The position numbers and the translations under genes are program-made. A stretch of DNA of 64,000 nucleotides, taken from positions 1,984,001-2,048,000 of the forward strand of contig NZ_CP094656.1 of NCBI RefSeq assembly GCF_030643805.1. Direction: 5' to 3'. The notes under the pieces are model-generated. The model was not told the DNA's origin. It ran no database searches and was given only the letters and a program-made list of their open reading frames with translations. The DNA is from Alkalihalobacillus sp. AL-G. GTDB lineage: Bacteria > Bacillota > Bacilli > Bacillales > Fictibacillaceae. Shown here piece by piece: positions 8,179-17,881 of this stretch (positions within the stretch are counted from its first letter, which is position 1; each line of letters starts with the position of its first letter).

Positions 8179-9744
8179 ATGGAAAATATACTAGTCATCA
8201 TCTCCATTGCGCTCGTCTCTGCAGTAATAGGTGCAGTTGTTGGATATCTTGTTCGTAAATCGATTGCTGAAGCGAAAATTTCCAGTGCGGAGCATGCAGC
8301 CAAGCAAATTATCGAAGACGGAAAACGAGAAGCTGAAGCTAGCAAGAAAGAGGCTTTGCTCGAAGCCAAAGACGAGAATCATAAACAACGAGTAGAGTCT
8401 GAACGAGAAATTCGTGAACGCAGAACAGAGCTTCAAAAACAAGAACATCGATTGGTCCAAAAAGAAGAGGTCCTTGACCGCAAAAGTGAAACCTTAGATA
8501 AAAAAGAGGAATCATTAGAAAAGAGGGAGGATTCTCTCACCAAAAAACAACAACAAATTGAAGAGATTGAAAGCAAAGTGGAGCTGGTGCTTCAACAACA
8601 GCAGAAGGAGCTCGAACGTTTATCTGGTATCTCCCGCGAGGAAGCGAGGCAGGTAATCATGCAGCAGGCTCAACAAGAGATCGATCATGAGCTTGCAGCG
8701 ATGGTTAAGGAACGCGAAAATCGTGCCAAGGAAGACGCAGATAAAAAGGCGAGGGAAATTTTATCTTTAGCCATCCAACGTTGTGCAGCAGATCACGTGG
8801 CAGAAACGACTGTGTCGGTGGTCAATCTGCCGAATGACGAGATGAAAGGTCGAATAATCGGACGTGAAGGCCGTAACATTCGAACGCTTGAAACGTTGAC
8901 GGGAATTGATCTTATCATTGATGATACTCCTGAGGCTGTAATTCTTTCCGGATTTGATCCGATTCGAAGAGAGATTGCAAGAATCGCTCTCGATAAACTC
9001 GTATCTGATGGCAGGATTCATCCTGCACGTATCGAGGAAATGGTCGATAAATCCAGAAGAGAAGTCGATGAGTATATTCGTGAAGTTGGTGAACAAACGA
9101 CATTTGAAATCGGAGTTCACGGACTACATCCAGACCTTATCAAAGTGCTTGGGCGTTTGAAATATCGAACGAGCTACGGCCAAAATGTACTGAAACACTC
9201 AATGGAAGTCGCATATCTTGCTGGTTTAATGGCGGCTGAACTTGGTGAAGATGTAAGTCTTGCCCGTAGAGCAGGATTGTTACACGATATTGGTAAAGCG
9301 ATCGACCACGAGGTTGAAGGTAGTCACGTTGAAATCGGCGTTGAACTAGCGGAGAAATATAAGGAACATCCGGTTGTCATTAACAGTATCGCTTCACACC
9401 ATGGTGATACGGAGCCAACCTCGATAGTAGCTGTACTCGTTGCTGCTGCGGATGCATTGTCTGCTGCAAGACCGGGCGCACGTAGAGAAACGCTCGAAAC
9501 GTATATCAAACGTCTCGAAAAGCTTGAAGAGATTTCTGAATCCTTTGAGGGTGTTGAGAAATCATTTGCGATTCAAGCAGGTAGAGAAATCCGAATCATG
9601 GTCCGGCCAGATATGGTTGATGACATTGAATCCCATCGTTTGGCGAGGGATATTACAAAGAAAATCGAGGATCAACTCGATTATCCAGGTCATATTAAAG
9701 TTACGGTAATTCGTGAAACGAGAGCCGTCGAGTATGCTAAATAA
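8179..9744 (+). CDS. rny: Ribonuclease Y
   Basis: Membrane-anchored endoribonuclease that initiates mRNA decay, 521 residues. An N-terminal transmembrane helix (about residues 4-24) is followed by a long charged coiled coil (to about 190), a KH domain ([20 protein letters not shown]) and an HD domain with the metal-binding motif [15 protein letters not shown]. It ends [12 protein letters not shown] like B. subtilis RNase Y. A GTG at 8170 overlaps the AGGAGG Shine-Dalgarno, so the ATG at 8179 is the start. It precedes ymdB as in other Bacillaceae. Confidence 0.97.
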   Translation: MENILVIISIALVSAVIGAVVGYLVRKSIAEAKISSAEHAAKQIIEDGKREAEASKKEALLEAKDENHKQRVESEREIRERRTELQKQEHRLVQKEEVLDRKSETLDKKEESLEKREDSLTKKQQQIEEIESKVELVLQQQQKELERLSGISREEARQVIMQQAQQEIDHELAAMVKERENRAKEDADKKAREILSLAIQRCAADHVAETTVSVVNLPNDEMKGRIIGREGRNIRTLETLTGIDLIIDDTPEAVILSGFDPIRREIARIALDKLVSDGRIHPARIEEMVDKSRREVDEYIREVGEQTTFEIGVHGLHPDLIKVLGRLKYRTSYGQNVLKHSMEVAYLAGLMAAELGEDVSLARRAGLLHDIGKAIDHEVEGSHVEIGVELAEKYKEHPVVINSIASHHGDTEPTSIVAVLVAAADALSAARPGARRETLETYIKRLEKLEEISESFEGVEKSFAIQAGREIRIMVRPDMVDDIESHRLARDITKKIEDQLDYPGHIKVTVIRETRAVEYAK

Positions 9745-9772
9745 AGTGGCGACAAGCCACTTTATTTTTTTT
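9739..9772 (+). terminator. Rho-independent terminator overlapping the rny stop
   Basis: The stem AAATAAAGTGGC / GCCACTTTATTT includes the stop codon and is followed by a T tract. Confidence 0.85.
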
Positions 9773-9778
9773 ACATTT

Positions 9779-9809
9779 AGAAAGTATTATGATACTTTCT
9801 ATAGTATCA
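9779..9809. repeat. Two overlapping inverted repeats in the rny-ymdB gap
   Basis: GAAAGTAT-TATG-ATACTTTC overlaps TGATAC-TTTCTATA-GTATCA, so the central ATAC segment can pair with either arm. The remaining 130 bp before ymdB hold no recognisable gene. Confidence 0.5.
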
Positions 9810-9944
9810 GTGCAACTAAGGCTGAACCATCGCCAAAGGCTTGGTTTTGCCAAGTTTTCTTTATGTTGAACATGGCATAGTAAGAAGAAACATTCATATA
9901 CAATCGCTTCATTAATAGAGGTTGTGCAAAAGGAGCAAATAATA

Positions 9945-10739
9945 ATGAGAATTTTGTTTATTGGAGATGTAGTCGGATCACCGGGTCGGAATATGGTTGA
10001 AACCTATCTTCCTAAGCTGCGATCTAAATTCCAACCAACGCTGACGATTGTAAACGGAGAAAATGCCGCTCATGGACGTGGGATTAACGAGAAGATTACT
10101 CGCAATTTGAAGCAATGGGGAGCCCAAGCGATCACAATGGGAAACCATACTTGGGACAACAAAGAAATATTTGATTTTATTGATGATGTACCTCAAATGG
10201 TCCGACCAGCAAACTTTCCGGAAGGTACCCCTGGAAAAGGTTATACAATCGTAAAAATAAACGATGCGGAATTTGGTATTGTCAATTTACAAGGTCGTAC
10301 GTTTATGCCGCCATTGGATTGCCCATTTAGGAAAGCGGACGAAATTATATCGGAGTTGAAAAAAAGGACCTCATATATATTTGTAGATTTTCATGCTGAA
10401 GCAACGAGTGAAAAGCAAGCGATGGGTTGGTATTTGGACGGCCAGGTTTCGGCGGTTGTCGGCACCCACACTCATGTGCAAACTGCTGACGAACGAATTT
10501 TACCTGGTGGGACAGCTTTCCTTTCAGACGTAGGAATGACAGGTCCTTATGATGGAATACTTGGCATGAGTAAAAAAGCCGTATTGAATAAATTCCTGAC
10601 GAATCTTCCAGTAAGGTTTGAAGTAGAACAGGGGCGGGAACAGTTAAGTGGGGTCGTCATCGATCTTGATAAAAGCACTGGTCTTGCAACTAAAATTCAA
10701 CGGATCCAAATTAATGATGATCGCCCATTTTTCGACTAA
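9945..10739 (+). CDS. ymdB: Metallophosphodiesterase YmdB
   Basis: A 264-residue TIGR00282-family phosphodiesterase. In B. subtilis YmdB acts on cyclic nucleotides and affects biofilm and nanotube formation. Metal-binding motifs are visible in order: GDVVGSPGR, NGENAAHGRG, MGNHTWDN, DFHAEATSEK and GTHTHVQTAD. The ATG at 9945 follows AAAGGAG and gives MRILFIGDVVG, as in relatives; an in-frame TTG at 9924 was rejected. Order rny-ymdB-spoVS is conserved. Confidence 0.96.
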   Translation: MRILFIGDVVGSPGRNMVETYLPKLRSKFQPTLTIVNGENAAHGRGINEKITRNLKQWGAQAITMGNHTWDNKEIFDFIDDVPQMVRPANFPEGTPGKGYTIVKINDAEFGIVNLQGRTFMPPLDCPFRKADEIISELKKRTSYIFVDFHAEATSEKQAMGWYLDGQVSAVVGTHTHVQTADERILPGGTAFLSDVGMTGPYDGILGMSKKAVLNKFLTNLPVRFEVEQGREQLSGVVIDLDKSTGLATKIQRIQINDDRPFFD

Positions 10740-10772
10740 CCGACGCTTTCATTAGAATTATTAGAAAACTTA

Positions 10773-10801
10773 GAAGGAATACAAGCCTAGTTCGTGAATA
10801 T
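10773..10801 (+). promoter_or_regulatory. Putative sigma-H promoter of spoVS
   Basis: GAAGGAATA matches the sigma-H -35 pattern RNAGGAWWW; 11 bp later CGTGAATAT matches most of RNMGAATWW. B. subtilis spoVS is sigma-H dependent. Confidence 0.6.
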
Positions 10802-10839
10802 AGTATAAGTGGTAGGATATATTAAGGAGGTACAAATCA

Positions 10840-11100
10840 ATGGATGTATTAAAAGTTTCAGCAAAATCCAACCCTAATTCTGTAGCTGGCGCACTAGCTG
10901 GAGTCCTCCGTGAGAGAGGAAACGCCGAAATACAGGCGATTGGTGCAGGTGCACTGAACCAAGCTGTGAAGGCTGTAGCGATTGCTAGAGGATTTGTAGC
11001 ACCTAGTGGAGTTGACCTCATTTGTATCCCTGCATTTACAGATATCATGATCGATGGAGAAGAGCGGACAGCAATCAAACTCATCGTGGAACCAAGATAA
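10840..11100 (+). CDS. spoVS: Stage V sporulation protein S
   Basis: An 86-residue Alba-like protein nearly identical to SpoVS across Bacilli (begins MDVLKVSAKSNPNSVAGALA, ends TAIKLIVEPR). In B. subtilis loss of spoVS blocks sporulation at stage V and affects septation. A strong AAGGAGG lies before the ATG. It is monocistronic here: its own sigma-H-like promoter upstream and a terminator downstream. Confidence 0.98.
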   Translation: MDVLKVSAKSNPNSVAGALAGVLRERGNAEIQAIGAGALNQAVKAVAIARGFVAPSGVDLICIPAFTDIMIDGEERTAIKLIVEPR

Positions 11101-11109
11101 TATGATTGG

Positions 11110-11145
11110 AAAAGCCTGGTAGAAGAGTTTAGTCAGGCTTTTTTT
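11110..11145 (+). terminator. Rho-independent terminator after spoVS
   Basis: AAAAGCCTG pairs with CAGGCTTTT, and the T run extends to seven. Confidence 0.85.
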
Positions 11146-11216
11146 GTGCATTCATTTAAAATGAACGAAAGAGCTATTTTACATAAAGTATGTATGATTT
11201 CAAAAGGAGGAAAACG

Positions 11217-12140
11217 ATGAGAATTTTTGATGCGCATTGTGACGCACTATTAAAATTATGGAAGGATCCTGAACTGTCCTTTAGTAATTCTGCTGGATTA
11301 CAAGTGTCCTATCCATCACTCAAAAAAACGGGAGCAAAAGTTCAATGCTTTGCTGTATATGTTCCAGACGATTTAGTCGGAGACACTCGGTTTCAAGCAG
11401 CCTTAGAAATGATCGATCTATTTTACACTAAAATTGTTGAACCCTATCCTGATATAAAAGTAGTGTATAGCCGTGATGATATTGACCAACTTGAGGATGG
11501 AGAGATCGGTGCGTTGCTGACCTTAGAGGGATGCGGGCCGATTTCAAATGACCTGACACGATTAAGGACGTTGGTCAAGCTAGGTGTACGGTCCTTCGGT
11601 TTAACGTGGAACTATGGAAACGACTTAGCGGATGGCGTGTTGGAAGAAAGAGGAGCAGGGTTATCGAACCTTGGTAGGGAAGCAGTTGAATACTTGCACA
11701 ACGAACGGATCTGGACGGATGTTTCTCACCTTGCCGAGCCGGGTTTTTGGGATGTCATGGAACGTACGGATTATGTAATAGCTTCGCATTCAAATGTGAA
11801 AGCAATCCATGATCATCCCCGAAATCTGAATGACGACCAAATACGTGCACTAATTCAAAAGGATGGTGTTATCGGGATTACGTTCGTACCTTATTTCTTA
11901 AATGATGTCTCCCCTGTGAAAATACCGATGATCCTCCGTCATATCGATTACATCGCTTCACTAGGTGGTGCCAGTAACATTGGATTCGGTTCTGATTTTG
12001 ACGGAATCTCAGAGACGGTGAAAGGTTTGGACTCCTATTATGGATACGAACGCCTTATTAATGAATTAATAAGACACTATCCTGAAGAATTTGTCCGTGG
12101 ATTGTGCTATAAAAACTTCTATGACAGGATTCCTTTTTAG
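11217..12140 (+). CDS. Membrane dipeptidase-type (M19) peptidase
   Basis: Zinc dipeptidase of the renal-dipeptidase family M19, 307 residues, expected to hydrolyse a range of dipeptides in the cytoplasm. Metal ligands are visible: DAHCDAL at the N-terminus (HxD), a Glu in LLTLEGCGP, His in WTDVSHLAEPGF and IASHSN, and Asp in GFGSDFDGI. No signal peptide is present. The ATG at 11217 follows AAAGGAGG; an in-frame upstream ATG at 11190 lacks a good site. The gene stands between spoVS and korA, as in several Bacillus genomes. Confidence 0.92.
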   Translation: MRIFDAHCDALLKLWKDPELSFSNSAGLQVSYPSLKKTGAKVQCFAVYVPDDLVGDTRFQAALEMIDLFYTKIVEPYPDIKVVYSRDDIDQLEDGEIGALLTLEGCGPISNDLTRLRTLVKLGVRSFGLTWNYGNDLADGVLEERGAGLSNLGREAVEYLHNERIWTDVSHLAEPGFWDVMERTDYVIASHSNVKAIHDHPRNLNDDQIRALIQKDGVIGITFVPYFLNDVSPVKIPMILRHIDYIASLGGASNIGFGSDFDGISETVKGLDSYYGYERLINELIRHYPEEFVRGLCYKNFYDRIPF

Positions 12141-12337
12141 AAAATTGAAAATTGTCGAATTGATGGAAGAATTTTAAGTAGAATACTTGCAATTTTAAAG
12201 TGATAGGTCTATTATTGTAGACGTTATTAATCATTTTTCTTCCAATTGTAAGGGTTTAGATAGAATGAAGGTAGGAAGAAAAGTATTAGAATAGTGATTG
12301 AATATGGACTGGAACATTAGAAGGGGTGGAGTTCTAA

Positions 12338-14074
12338 ATGGTAGATCAACTTTCATGGAAAGTTGGCGGACAACAAGGTGAAGGAATCGACAGTACTGGT
12401 GAGGTTTTTTCACTTGCTCAAAATCGATTTGGTTATTATTTATACACGTACCGCCACTTTTCTTCACGAATTAAAGGTGGCCACACGAACAATAAGATTC
12501 GCGTTTCCACGAAGGAAATCGGTGCTGTGTCAGATGAGCTAGATATACTTGTAGCATTCGACCAAGAAACAATTGACGTGAATTATCATGAGCTGCATGA
12601 AGAAGGTATCATTATTGCGGATTCTAAGTTTAACCCGACAGCTCCGGAAGATTGTAAAGCGAAGTTGTATGCGATACCATTCACAGAGATTGCGAATGAA
12701 CTTGGTACTTCACTAATGAAAAACATGGTTGCAATTGGTGCAACAAGTGCAATTCTTGGACAATCGACTGAAGATTATCGCGAAGTCGTTCAAGAAGTTT
12801 ATGGGCGAAAAGGCGAAAAGGTCGTTGAAAAAAATATGGATGCACTAAAACACGGTGCAGAATACTTCAATGAACAAGCAGGCGGACCGATTGAACGTTT
12901 ACAGCTTGAAAAGGCTGATGGAAAAAAACGGATGTTCATGATTGGTAACGATGCGATTTCCCTCGGTTTCCTCGTAGGTGGCGTGCGTTTTATGTCAGCG
13001 TACCCAATAACTCCTGCATCTGAAATTATGGAATATATGATCAAGCATTTACCTAAACATGGCGGAACGGTTATTCAGACAGAAGACGAAATTGCTGCTG
13101 CAACGATGGCAATCGGTGCCAACTATGCAGGTGTTCGTACAATTACTGCATCAGCTGGTCCTGGCCTTTCTTTAATGATGGAAGCAATCGGACTTTCTGG
13201 TATTACCGAGACACCACTTGTAATTGTAGATACACAACGTGGCGGACCTTCAACAGGTCTTCCGACAAAACAGGAACAATCTGATTTGATGGCGATGATC
13301 TACGGTACTCACGGTGAGATTCCAAAAGTTGTCATCGCACCAAGTACTGCTGAAGAAGCATTTTACGATGCTGCTGAAGCATTGAACATTGCTGAAGAAT
13401 ATCAGTGCCCTGTCATCCTGCTTTCTGATCTTCAACTATCTCTAGGAAAGCAATCGGTACAACCGCTCGATTACAGTAAAACTGAAATCCGTCGCGGAAA
13501 GCTTCCTGAAGGTGATCTTCCTGAGCTTGAAGCGAAAGAATACTTCAAGCGATATGAATTGACCGAAGATGGTGTATCTCCACGTGTCTTGCCTGGTACG
13601 AAAAATGGAATTCACCACGTTACTGGTGTTGAGCATGATGAAACAGGTAAACCTTCAGAGGTAGCTGATAATCGTCAATCGCAAATGGATAAGCGTCACC
13701 GTAAGCTGAGTAACTTGAACTTTAAGACACCAGTTTACAAGAATGTTAGACATGATGAAGCAGATGTGCTTGTTGTCGGGTTCAACTCAACTCGCGGCGC
13801 AATTGAAGAAATGATTCCTCAGCTTGAAGCAGATGGACTAAAAGTGAACCACGCACACATTCGATTGATTCATCCGTTCCCAACTGATGAAATGAAAGAA
13901 TTGGTTGACGCTGCAAAAAATGTCATTGTCGTTGAAAACAACTCAACTGGACAGCTTGCAAACATCATGAAAATGAACCTAGGTAACCTAGATAAAATCA
14001 AGAATTTATTGAAATACAACGGCAACCCATTCTTGCCTTCAGAAATTTACACAAAATGCAAGGAGTTGTTATAA
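12338..14074 (+). CDS. korA: 2-oxoacid:ferredoxin oxidoreductase, alpha subunit (gamma-alpha fusion)
   Basis: A 578-residue subunit of 2-oxoglutarate/2-oxoacid:ferredoxin oxidoreductase, which decarboxylates a 2-oxoacid with CoA to the acyl-CoA and reduces ferredoxin. An N-terminal gamma domain (about residues 1-185; WKVGGQQGEGIDSTGEVFS) is fused to the alpha domain (pyrimidine-binding, YPITPASEIMEYM; QTEDEIAAATMAIGANYAG; TASAGPGLSLMMEAIG) and domain II (VVGFNSTRGAIEEMI). It lies 1 bp upstream of korB, so the subunits are co-translated. It would run in parallel to the 2-oxoglutarate dehydrogenase complex. Confidence 0.94.
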   Translation: MVDQLSWKVGGQQGEGIDSTGEVFSLAQNRFGYYLYTYRHFSSRIKGGHTNNKIRVSTKEIGAVSDELDILVAFDQETIDVNYHELHEEGIIIADSKFNPTAPEDCKAKLYAIPFTEIANELGTSLMKNMVAIGATSAILGQSTEDYREVVQEVYGRKGEKVVEKNMDALKHGAEYFNEQAGGPIERLQLEKADGKKRMFMIGNDAISLGFLVGGVRFMSAYPITPASEIMEYMIKHLPKHGGTVIQTEDEIAAATMAIGANYAGVRTITASAGPGLSLMMEAIGLSGITETPLVIVDTQRGGPSTGLPTKQEQSDLMAMIYGTHGEIPKVVIAPSTAEEAFYDAAEALNIAEEYQCPVILLSDLQLSLGKQSVQPLDYSKTEIRRGKLPEGDLPELEAKEYFKRYELTEDGVSPRVLPGTKNGIHHVTGVEHDETGKPSEVADNRQSQMDKRHRKLSNLNFKTPVYKNVRHDEADVLVVGFNSTRGAIEEMIPQLEADGLKVNHAHIRLIHPFPTDEMKELVDAAKNVIVVENNSTGQLANIMKMNLGNLDKIKNLLKYNGNPFLPSEIYTKCKELL

Positions 14075-14075
14075 G

Positions 14076-14942
14076 ATGGCAACATTTAAAGACTTTCGAA
14101 ACTCAGTAAAACCAAACTGGTGTCCAGGTTGTGGGGACTTTTCAGTTCAAGCTGCCATCCAGCGTGCTGCTGCAAATATTGGACTAGAGCCGGAAGATCT
14201 TGCGGTTGTATCTGGAATTGGTTGTTCCGGACGTATTTCAGGGTACATCAACTCATACGGACTGCACGGGATTCATGGTCGTTCGCTTCCAATTGCACAA
14301 GGTGTGAAAATGGCGAACCGTGACCTCAAAGTCATCGCATCTGGTGGTGACGGTGACGGATTTGCAATTGGTATGGGTCACACGATCCACGCAATTCGTA
14401 GAAATATTGATGTAACATACATCGTTATGGATAACCAGATTTACGGACTGACAAAAGGGCAAACGTCTCCTCGTTCTGAATTCGGTTTCAAAACGAAGAG
14501 TACGCCGGAAGGGTCTGTAGAATCATCTATCTCCATCATGGAAACTGCATTGACTGCTGGTGCTACTTTCGTGGCTCAAAGCTTCTCAAGCGACCTAAAA
14601 GAACTAACTTCCTTGATTGAGCAAGGTATCAATCACGAAGGATTCTCTTTAATCAACGTATTTAGCCCTTGTGTAACCTACAACAAGATTAATACGTACG
14701 ATTGGTTTAAAGAAAATCTAGTAAGTCTTTCTGATATCGACGGATACGATCCGCATAATCGTATGATCGCTATGCAAACGTTGATGGAAAACGAAGGCCT
14801 CGTTAAAGGCTTGATTTATCAGAATACAGAAAAGAAATCCTATCAAGACCTTGCACACGGTTATAGCAAGACAGCTCTTTCGAAAGCTGACCTTAGTCTT
14901 GATGACAAACAATTCGATGAGCTTTTATCAGAATTTATGTAA
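14076..14942 (+). CDS. korB: 2-oxoacid:ferredoxin oxidoreductase, beta subunit
   Basis: TPP-binding subunit of 288 residues. The N-terminal CPGCGDFSVQ provides Fe-S ligand cysteines with a later Cys, GIGCSGR is conserved, and the TPP/Mg motif is GDGDGFAIGMGHTIHAIRRNIDVTYIVMDN, given here by its start and end residues GDGDG and DN. QIYGLTKGQTSP follows. It partners korA immediately upstream. A terminator follows the stop. Confidence 0.95.
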   Translation: MATFKDFRNSVKPNWCPGCGDFSVQAAIQRAAANIGLEPEDLAVVSGIGCSGRISGYINSYGLHGIHGRSLPIAQGVKMANRDLKVIASGGDGDGFAIGMGHTIHAIRRNIDVTYIVMDNQIYGLTKGQTSPRSEFGFKTKSTPEGSVESSISIMETALTAGATFVAQSFSSDLKELTSLIEQGINHEGFSLINVFSPCVTYNKINTYDWFKENLVSLSDIDGYDPHNRMIAMQTLMENEGLVKGLIYQNTEKKSYQDLAHGYSKTALSKADLSLDDKQFDELLSEFM

Positions 14943-14958
14943 ATGAATACTGCATCAA

Positions 14959-14993
14959 AAGGGGCGACTCACGTACTGGGTCCCCCTTTTTTT
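14959..14993 (+). terminator. Rho-independent terminator after korB
   Basis: AAGGGGCGAC pairs with GTCCCCCTT, allowing one bulge, before a seven-T run. Confidence 0.8.
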
Positions 14994-15027
14994 GTTTATA
15001 ATTAAGGCCCCCCATGTTAACGCACTT

Positions 15028-15116
15028 ATTTTCGCAGTAAATTCTCCAATTTCGCAGTATCTTTTCATTTAGGCAGTAACATTATCTGAATCGTAGTCTT
15101 AGATGATTCGTAGCTG
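15028..15116. repeat. Degenerate tandem motif TTCGCAGTA, about 20-bp period
   Basis: TTCGCAGTA occurs at 15031 and 15051, TAGGCAGTA at about 15070, ATCGTAGTC at about 15090 and TTCGTAGCT at about 15107. Copies are 18-20 bp apart. No gene is seen in the 363-bp korB-tdh gap apart from this array, the korB terminator and a probable tdh promoter. Confidence 0.55.
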
Positions 15117-15234
15117 AACCCGTTTTTAACTGGAAAAGTCGGGTATATTAAAGGTGACCACATGCAAAAAAGAAAAGACAAGGGTTTGATCGATTATATT
15201 AAAAGGCCAATTGTTCTCCCCAAAAGGACACCAC

Positions 15235-15263
15235 TTTACTGTATACACCTGGCATGATACAAT
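15235..15263 (+). promoter_or_regulatory. Probable sigma-A promoter of tdh
   Basis: TTTACT at 15235-15240 and TACAAT at 15258-15263 have a 17-bp spacer, 43 bp before the start codon. Confidence 0.5.
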
Positions 15264-15305
15264 TTTGACGAGTTGGTTTAAGTGATCTTTAAAGGAGTGT
15301 TCGTC

Positions 15306-16346
15306 TTGGAAGGAAAAATGAAAGCGATTGTAAAACACCACCGTGACAAAGGTGCAAGACTAGAGATGGTGGATATTCCCCAAATAAATGAAGATGAAGT
15401 ATTGATAAAAGTGAAAGCAACATCGATCTGTGGTACGGACGTACACATTTATGCATGGGATGAATGGTCCGCAAGCAGGGTAAACCCACCATATGTATTT
15501 GGTCATGAATTCGCAGGTGAGGTAGTTGAAGCAGGAAAAAATGTAACAAACGTACAAATTGGAGATCAAGTATCTGCAGAAACGCACATCGTATGTGATG
15601 AGTGCCCGCAGTGTTTAACAGGCAATGCCCATATTTGTAGGAACACTAAAATTATCGGTGTAGACATTGATGGTTGTTTTGCAGAATACGTGGCACTTGC
15701 TTCGAAAAATCTATGGAAGAATGATCCTGATCTTTCGAAGTCAGTTGCATCTGTCCAAGAACCGATGGGTAATGCAGTCCATACGGTTTTAGCTGGGGAT
15801 GTTACTGGTAAAAGCGTTGCGATAATCGGGTGTGGACCGATTGGTTTAATGGCTGTCGGTGTTGCAAAAGCTGCCGGTGCTTCACAGGTAATCGCATACG
15901 ATTTGAATGAATATCGACTTGATTTGGCAAAGCAAATGGGCGCAACTATGACTGTAAACTCTCGTGAAAAAGACCCTGTTGAAATCGCAATGAGTTTAAC
16001 AGGTGGTAATGGGGTTGAAGTCGTTTGTGAAATGTCAGGTCATCCAGTCGCAATCGACCAAGGATTCAAGATGCTTACAAACGGTGGAAGAATGTCGATT
16101 TTAAGCCTACCAGTAAAGCCGGTTGAGGTAGACATTACGAATGATATCGTATTTAAAGGAATAACCGTTCAAGGGATCACCGGTCGTAAGATGTATGAAA
16201 CTTGGCGACAAGTATCAGGTCTGTTAGAATCTGGCCAAGTGGATGTTGAGAAAATGATTACACATGAATTCCCGCTTGAAGATTTCGAAAAAGGGTTTGA
16301 GTTAATGCTAGAGGGTAAGTGTGGTAAAGTCGTCCTTAAGCCATAA
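15306..16346 (+). CDS. tdh: L-threonine 3-dehydrogenase
   Basis: Zinc/NAD-dependent dehydrogenase of 346 residues that oxidises L-threonine to 2-amino-3-ketobutyrate. Visible are the catalytic zinc region SICGTDVHIY and GHEFAGEVVEAG, structural-zinc cysteines CDECPQCLTGNAHIC, Rossmann GCGPIGLM, and GITGRKMYETWRQV near the C-terminus. The start is taken as TTG at 15306, 8 nt after AAAGGAG, giving LEGKMKAIVK, which matches the short leader of B. subtilis Tdh; an ATG four codons later is possible. With kbl downstream it forms the threonine-to-glycine pathway. Confidence 0.95.
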   Translation: MEGKMKAIVKHHRDKGARLEMVDIPQINEDEVLIKVKATSICGTDVHIYAWDEWSASRVNPPYVFGHEFAGEVVEAGKNVTNVQIGDQVSAETHIVCDECPQCLTGNAHICRNTKIIGVDIDGCFAEYVALASKNLWKNDPDLSKSVASVQEPMGNAVHTVLAGDVTGKSVAIIGCGPIGLMAVGVAKAAGASQVIAYDLNEYRLDLAKQMGATMTVNSREKDPVEIAMSLTGGNGVEVVCEMSGHPVAIDQGFKMLTNGGRMSILSLPVKPVEVDITNDIVFKGITVQGITGRKMYETWRQVSGLLESGQVDVEKMITHEFPLEDFEKGFELMLEGKCGKVVLKP

Positions 16347-16537
16347 TATAGAAGTTCAAAAATTGACAAGAGCCCAAGTACATGCGCCTGCAATTGTATT
16401 CTAGGATGTATTCTTGATACAACTCGTAGCATTTGTGCAAGTACCGCTCGTTGATAAACGTCGAAGTGAATTTTTTAAATGGGGAGGTTATGACCTCTCT
16501 CTACATATAAATGAAAATTTGATAGGAGGAATATGTA

Positions 16538-17716
16538 ATGAAAGGCTTTGAGTATCTTCAGAATGAATTGGATGAAATGAAATCCGAGGGTGTATACAGA
16601 GAGTTAGTACCATTAGAATCAAAGCAAGGGTCACGAGTTGTTATTCGAGGAAAGGAAGTTATACAACTATCTTCGAACAATTATCTTGGACTGACGGATC
16701 ACCCACGCATGAAACAAGCCGCCCTGGATGCAGTTGAAAAATATGGGGTAGGTACTGGATCTGTCCGCACAATCGCAGGGACATTATCAATGCATGAAGA
16801 ATATGAGAAAAAATTAGCAGAATTTAAACATACAGAAGCTTCTCTTGTGTTTCAATCCGGGTTTACTACAAACCAAGGTGTCCTTTCTTCTATTTTAACG
16901 AAGGAGGATGTTGTCATATCGGACGAGCTTAACCATGCATCCATCATTGACGGAATCCGTTTAACAAAAGCGGCTCGTAAAATTTACAATCACGTTGATG
17001 TAGAGGATCTTGAACGGGCTTTAAAAGAATGCTCAGACTTTCGAGTGCGTCTTGTCGTAACAGATGGTGTCTTCTCAATGGACGGAAATATTGCCCCATT
17101 ACCTGAAATCGTGGAGCTTTGTGAAAAGTATGACGCGATCCTCATGGTTGATGATGCTCATTCCAGCGGTGTTCTTGGAAGAAACGGTCGTGGTTCTATC
17201 GATCATTTTGATTTAAATGGACGCGTGCACATACAGGTAGGTACGTTAAGTAAAGCGATCGGTGTATTAGGTGGATATGTGGCAAGTACCCAAACGTTGA
17301 GAGATTATCTAATTCACAAAGGTCGTCCGTTCCTCTTCAGTACGTCTCACCCGCCTGCTGTGACTGCCGCATGTTCTGCTGCAATCGATGTGTTATTAGA
17401 AGAACCGGAATTGATCGATAAGCTATGGGACAATGCGAAGTTTTTTAAAGATGGACTTACAAAGCTAGGATTTGACACAGGGAAAAGTGAAACGCCGATT
17501 ACGCCTGTTGTAGTAGGTGATGGAGCTCTTGCTCATAAGTTATCTGACAAACTGTTCGAAAACGGGGTATTTGCACAAGGTATCGCTTTCCCGACAGTTG
17601 CAAAAGGTTCGGCGCGGGTTCGTACAATTGTCACCGCACAGCATTCGAAAGAAGATTTACAGGAAGCTTTAGATGCATTTGAAAAAGCCGGTAAAGAATT
17701 GAATATCATTAAATAA
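16538..17716 (+). CDS. kbl: Glycine C-acetyltransferase (2-amino-3-ketobutyrate CoA ligase)
   Basis: PLP enzyme of 392 residues cleaving 2-amino-3-ketobutyrate with CoA to glycine and acetyl-CoA, completing threonine breakdown started by Tdh. Motifs: [32 protein letters not shown], the PLP-Asp segment [12 protein letters not shown] and the PLP-lysine [19 protein letters not shown] precedes the ATG. The 191 bp after tdh contain a GAGGTTATGACCTC inverted repeat but no clear terminator, so read-through from tdh is likely. Confidence 0.95.
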   Translation: MKGFEYLQNELDEMKSEGVYRELVPLESKQGSRVVIRGKEVIQLSSNNYLGLTDHPRMKQAALDAVEKYGVGTGSVRTIAGTLSMHEEYEKKLAEFKHTEASLVFQSGFTTNQGVLSSILTKEDVVISDELNHASIIDGIRLTKAARKIYNHVDVEDLERALKECSDFRVRLVVTDGVFSMDGNIAPLPEIVELCEKYDAILMVDDAHSSGVLGRNGRGSIDHFDLNGRVHIQVGTLSKAIGVLGGYVASTQTLRDYLIHKGRPFLFSTSHPPAVTAACSAAIDVLLEEPELIDKLWDNAKFFKDGLTKLGFDTGKSETPITPVVVGDGALAHKLSDKLFENGVFAQGIAFPTVAKGSARVRTIVTAQHSKEDLQEALDAFEKAGKELNIIK

Positions 17717-17724
17717 CAGAGTAT

Positions 17725-17756
17725 GGAGAAGGTGAACATCCTTCTCCTTTCTTTAT
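17725..17756 (+). terminator. Rho-independent terminator after kbl
   Basis: GGAGAAGG pairs with CCTTCTCC across a 7-nt loop, followed by a T-rich tail. Confidence 0.75.
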
Positions 17757-17881
17757 GTTCACAGTTATTACATAGCCTTCATTGTGGTCATCCCTCTGTG
17801 AATTTGTTATACTGTTAGAGTTATATGCCTAAATGAAAATCAATTTTAAATAGATGTAAAAGGTAGTAAGGAGTGAACACG

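Noticed and set aside
15028-15116. CRISPR array
   Set aside because: Repeats are only about 9 bp, degenerate and 18-20 bp apart; no cas genes in the window.
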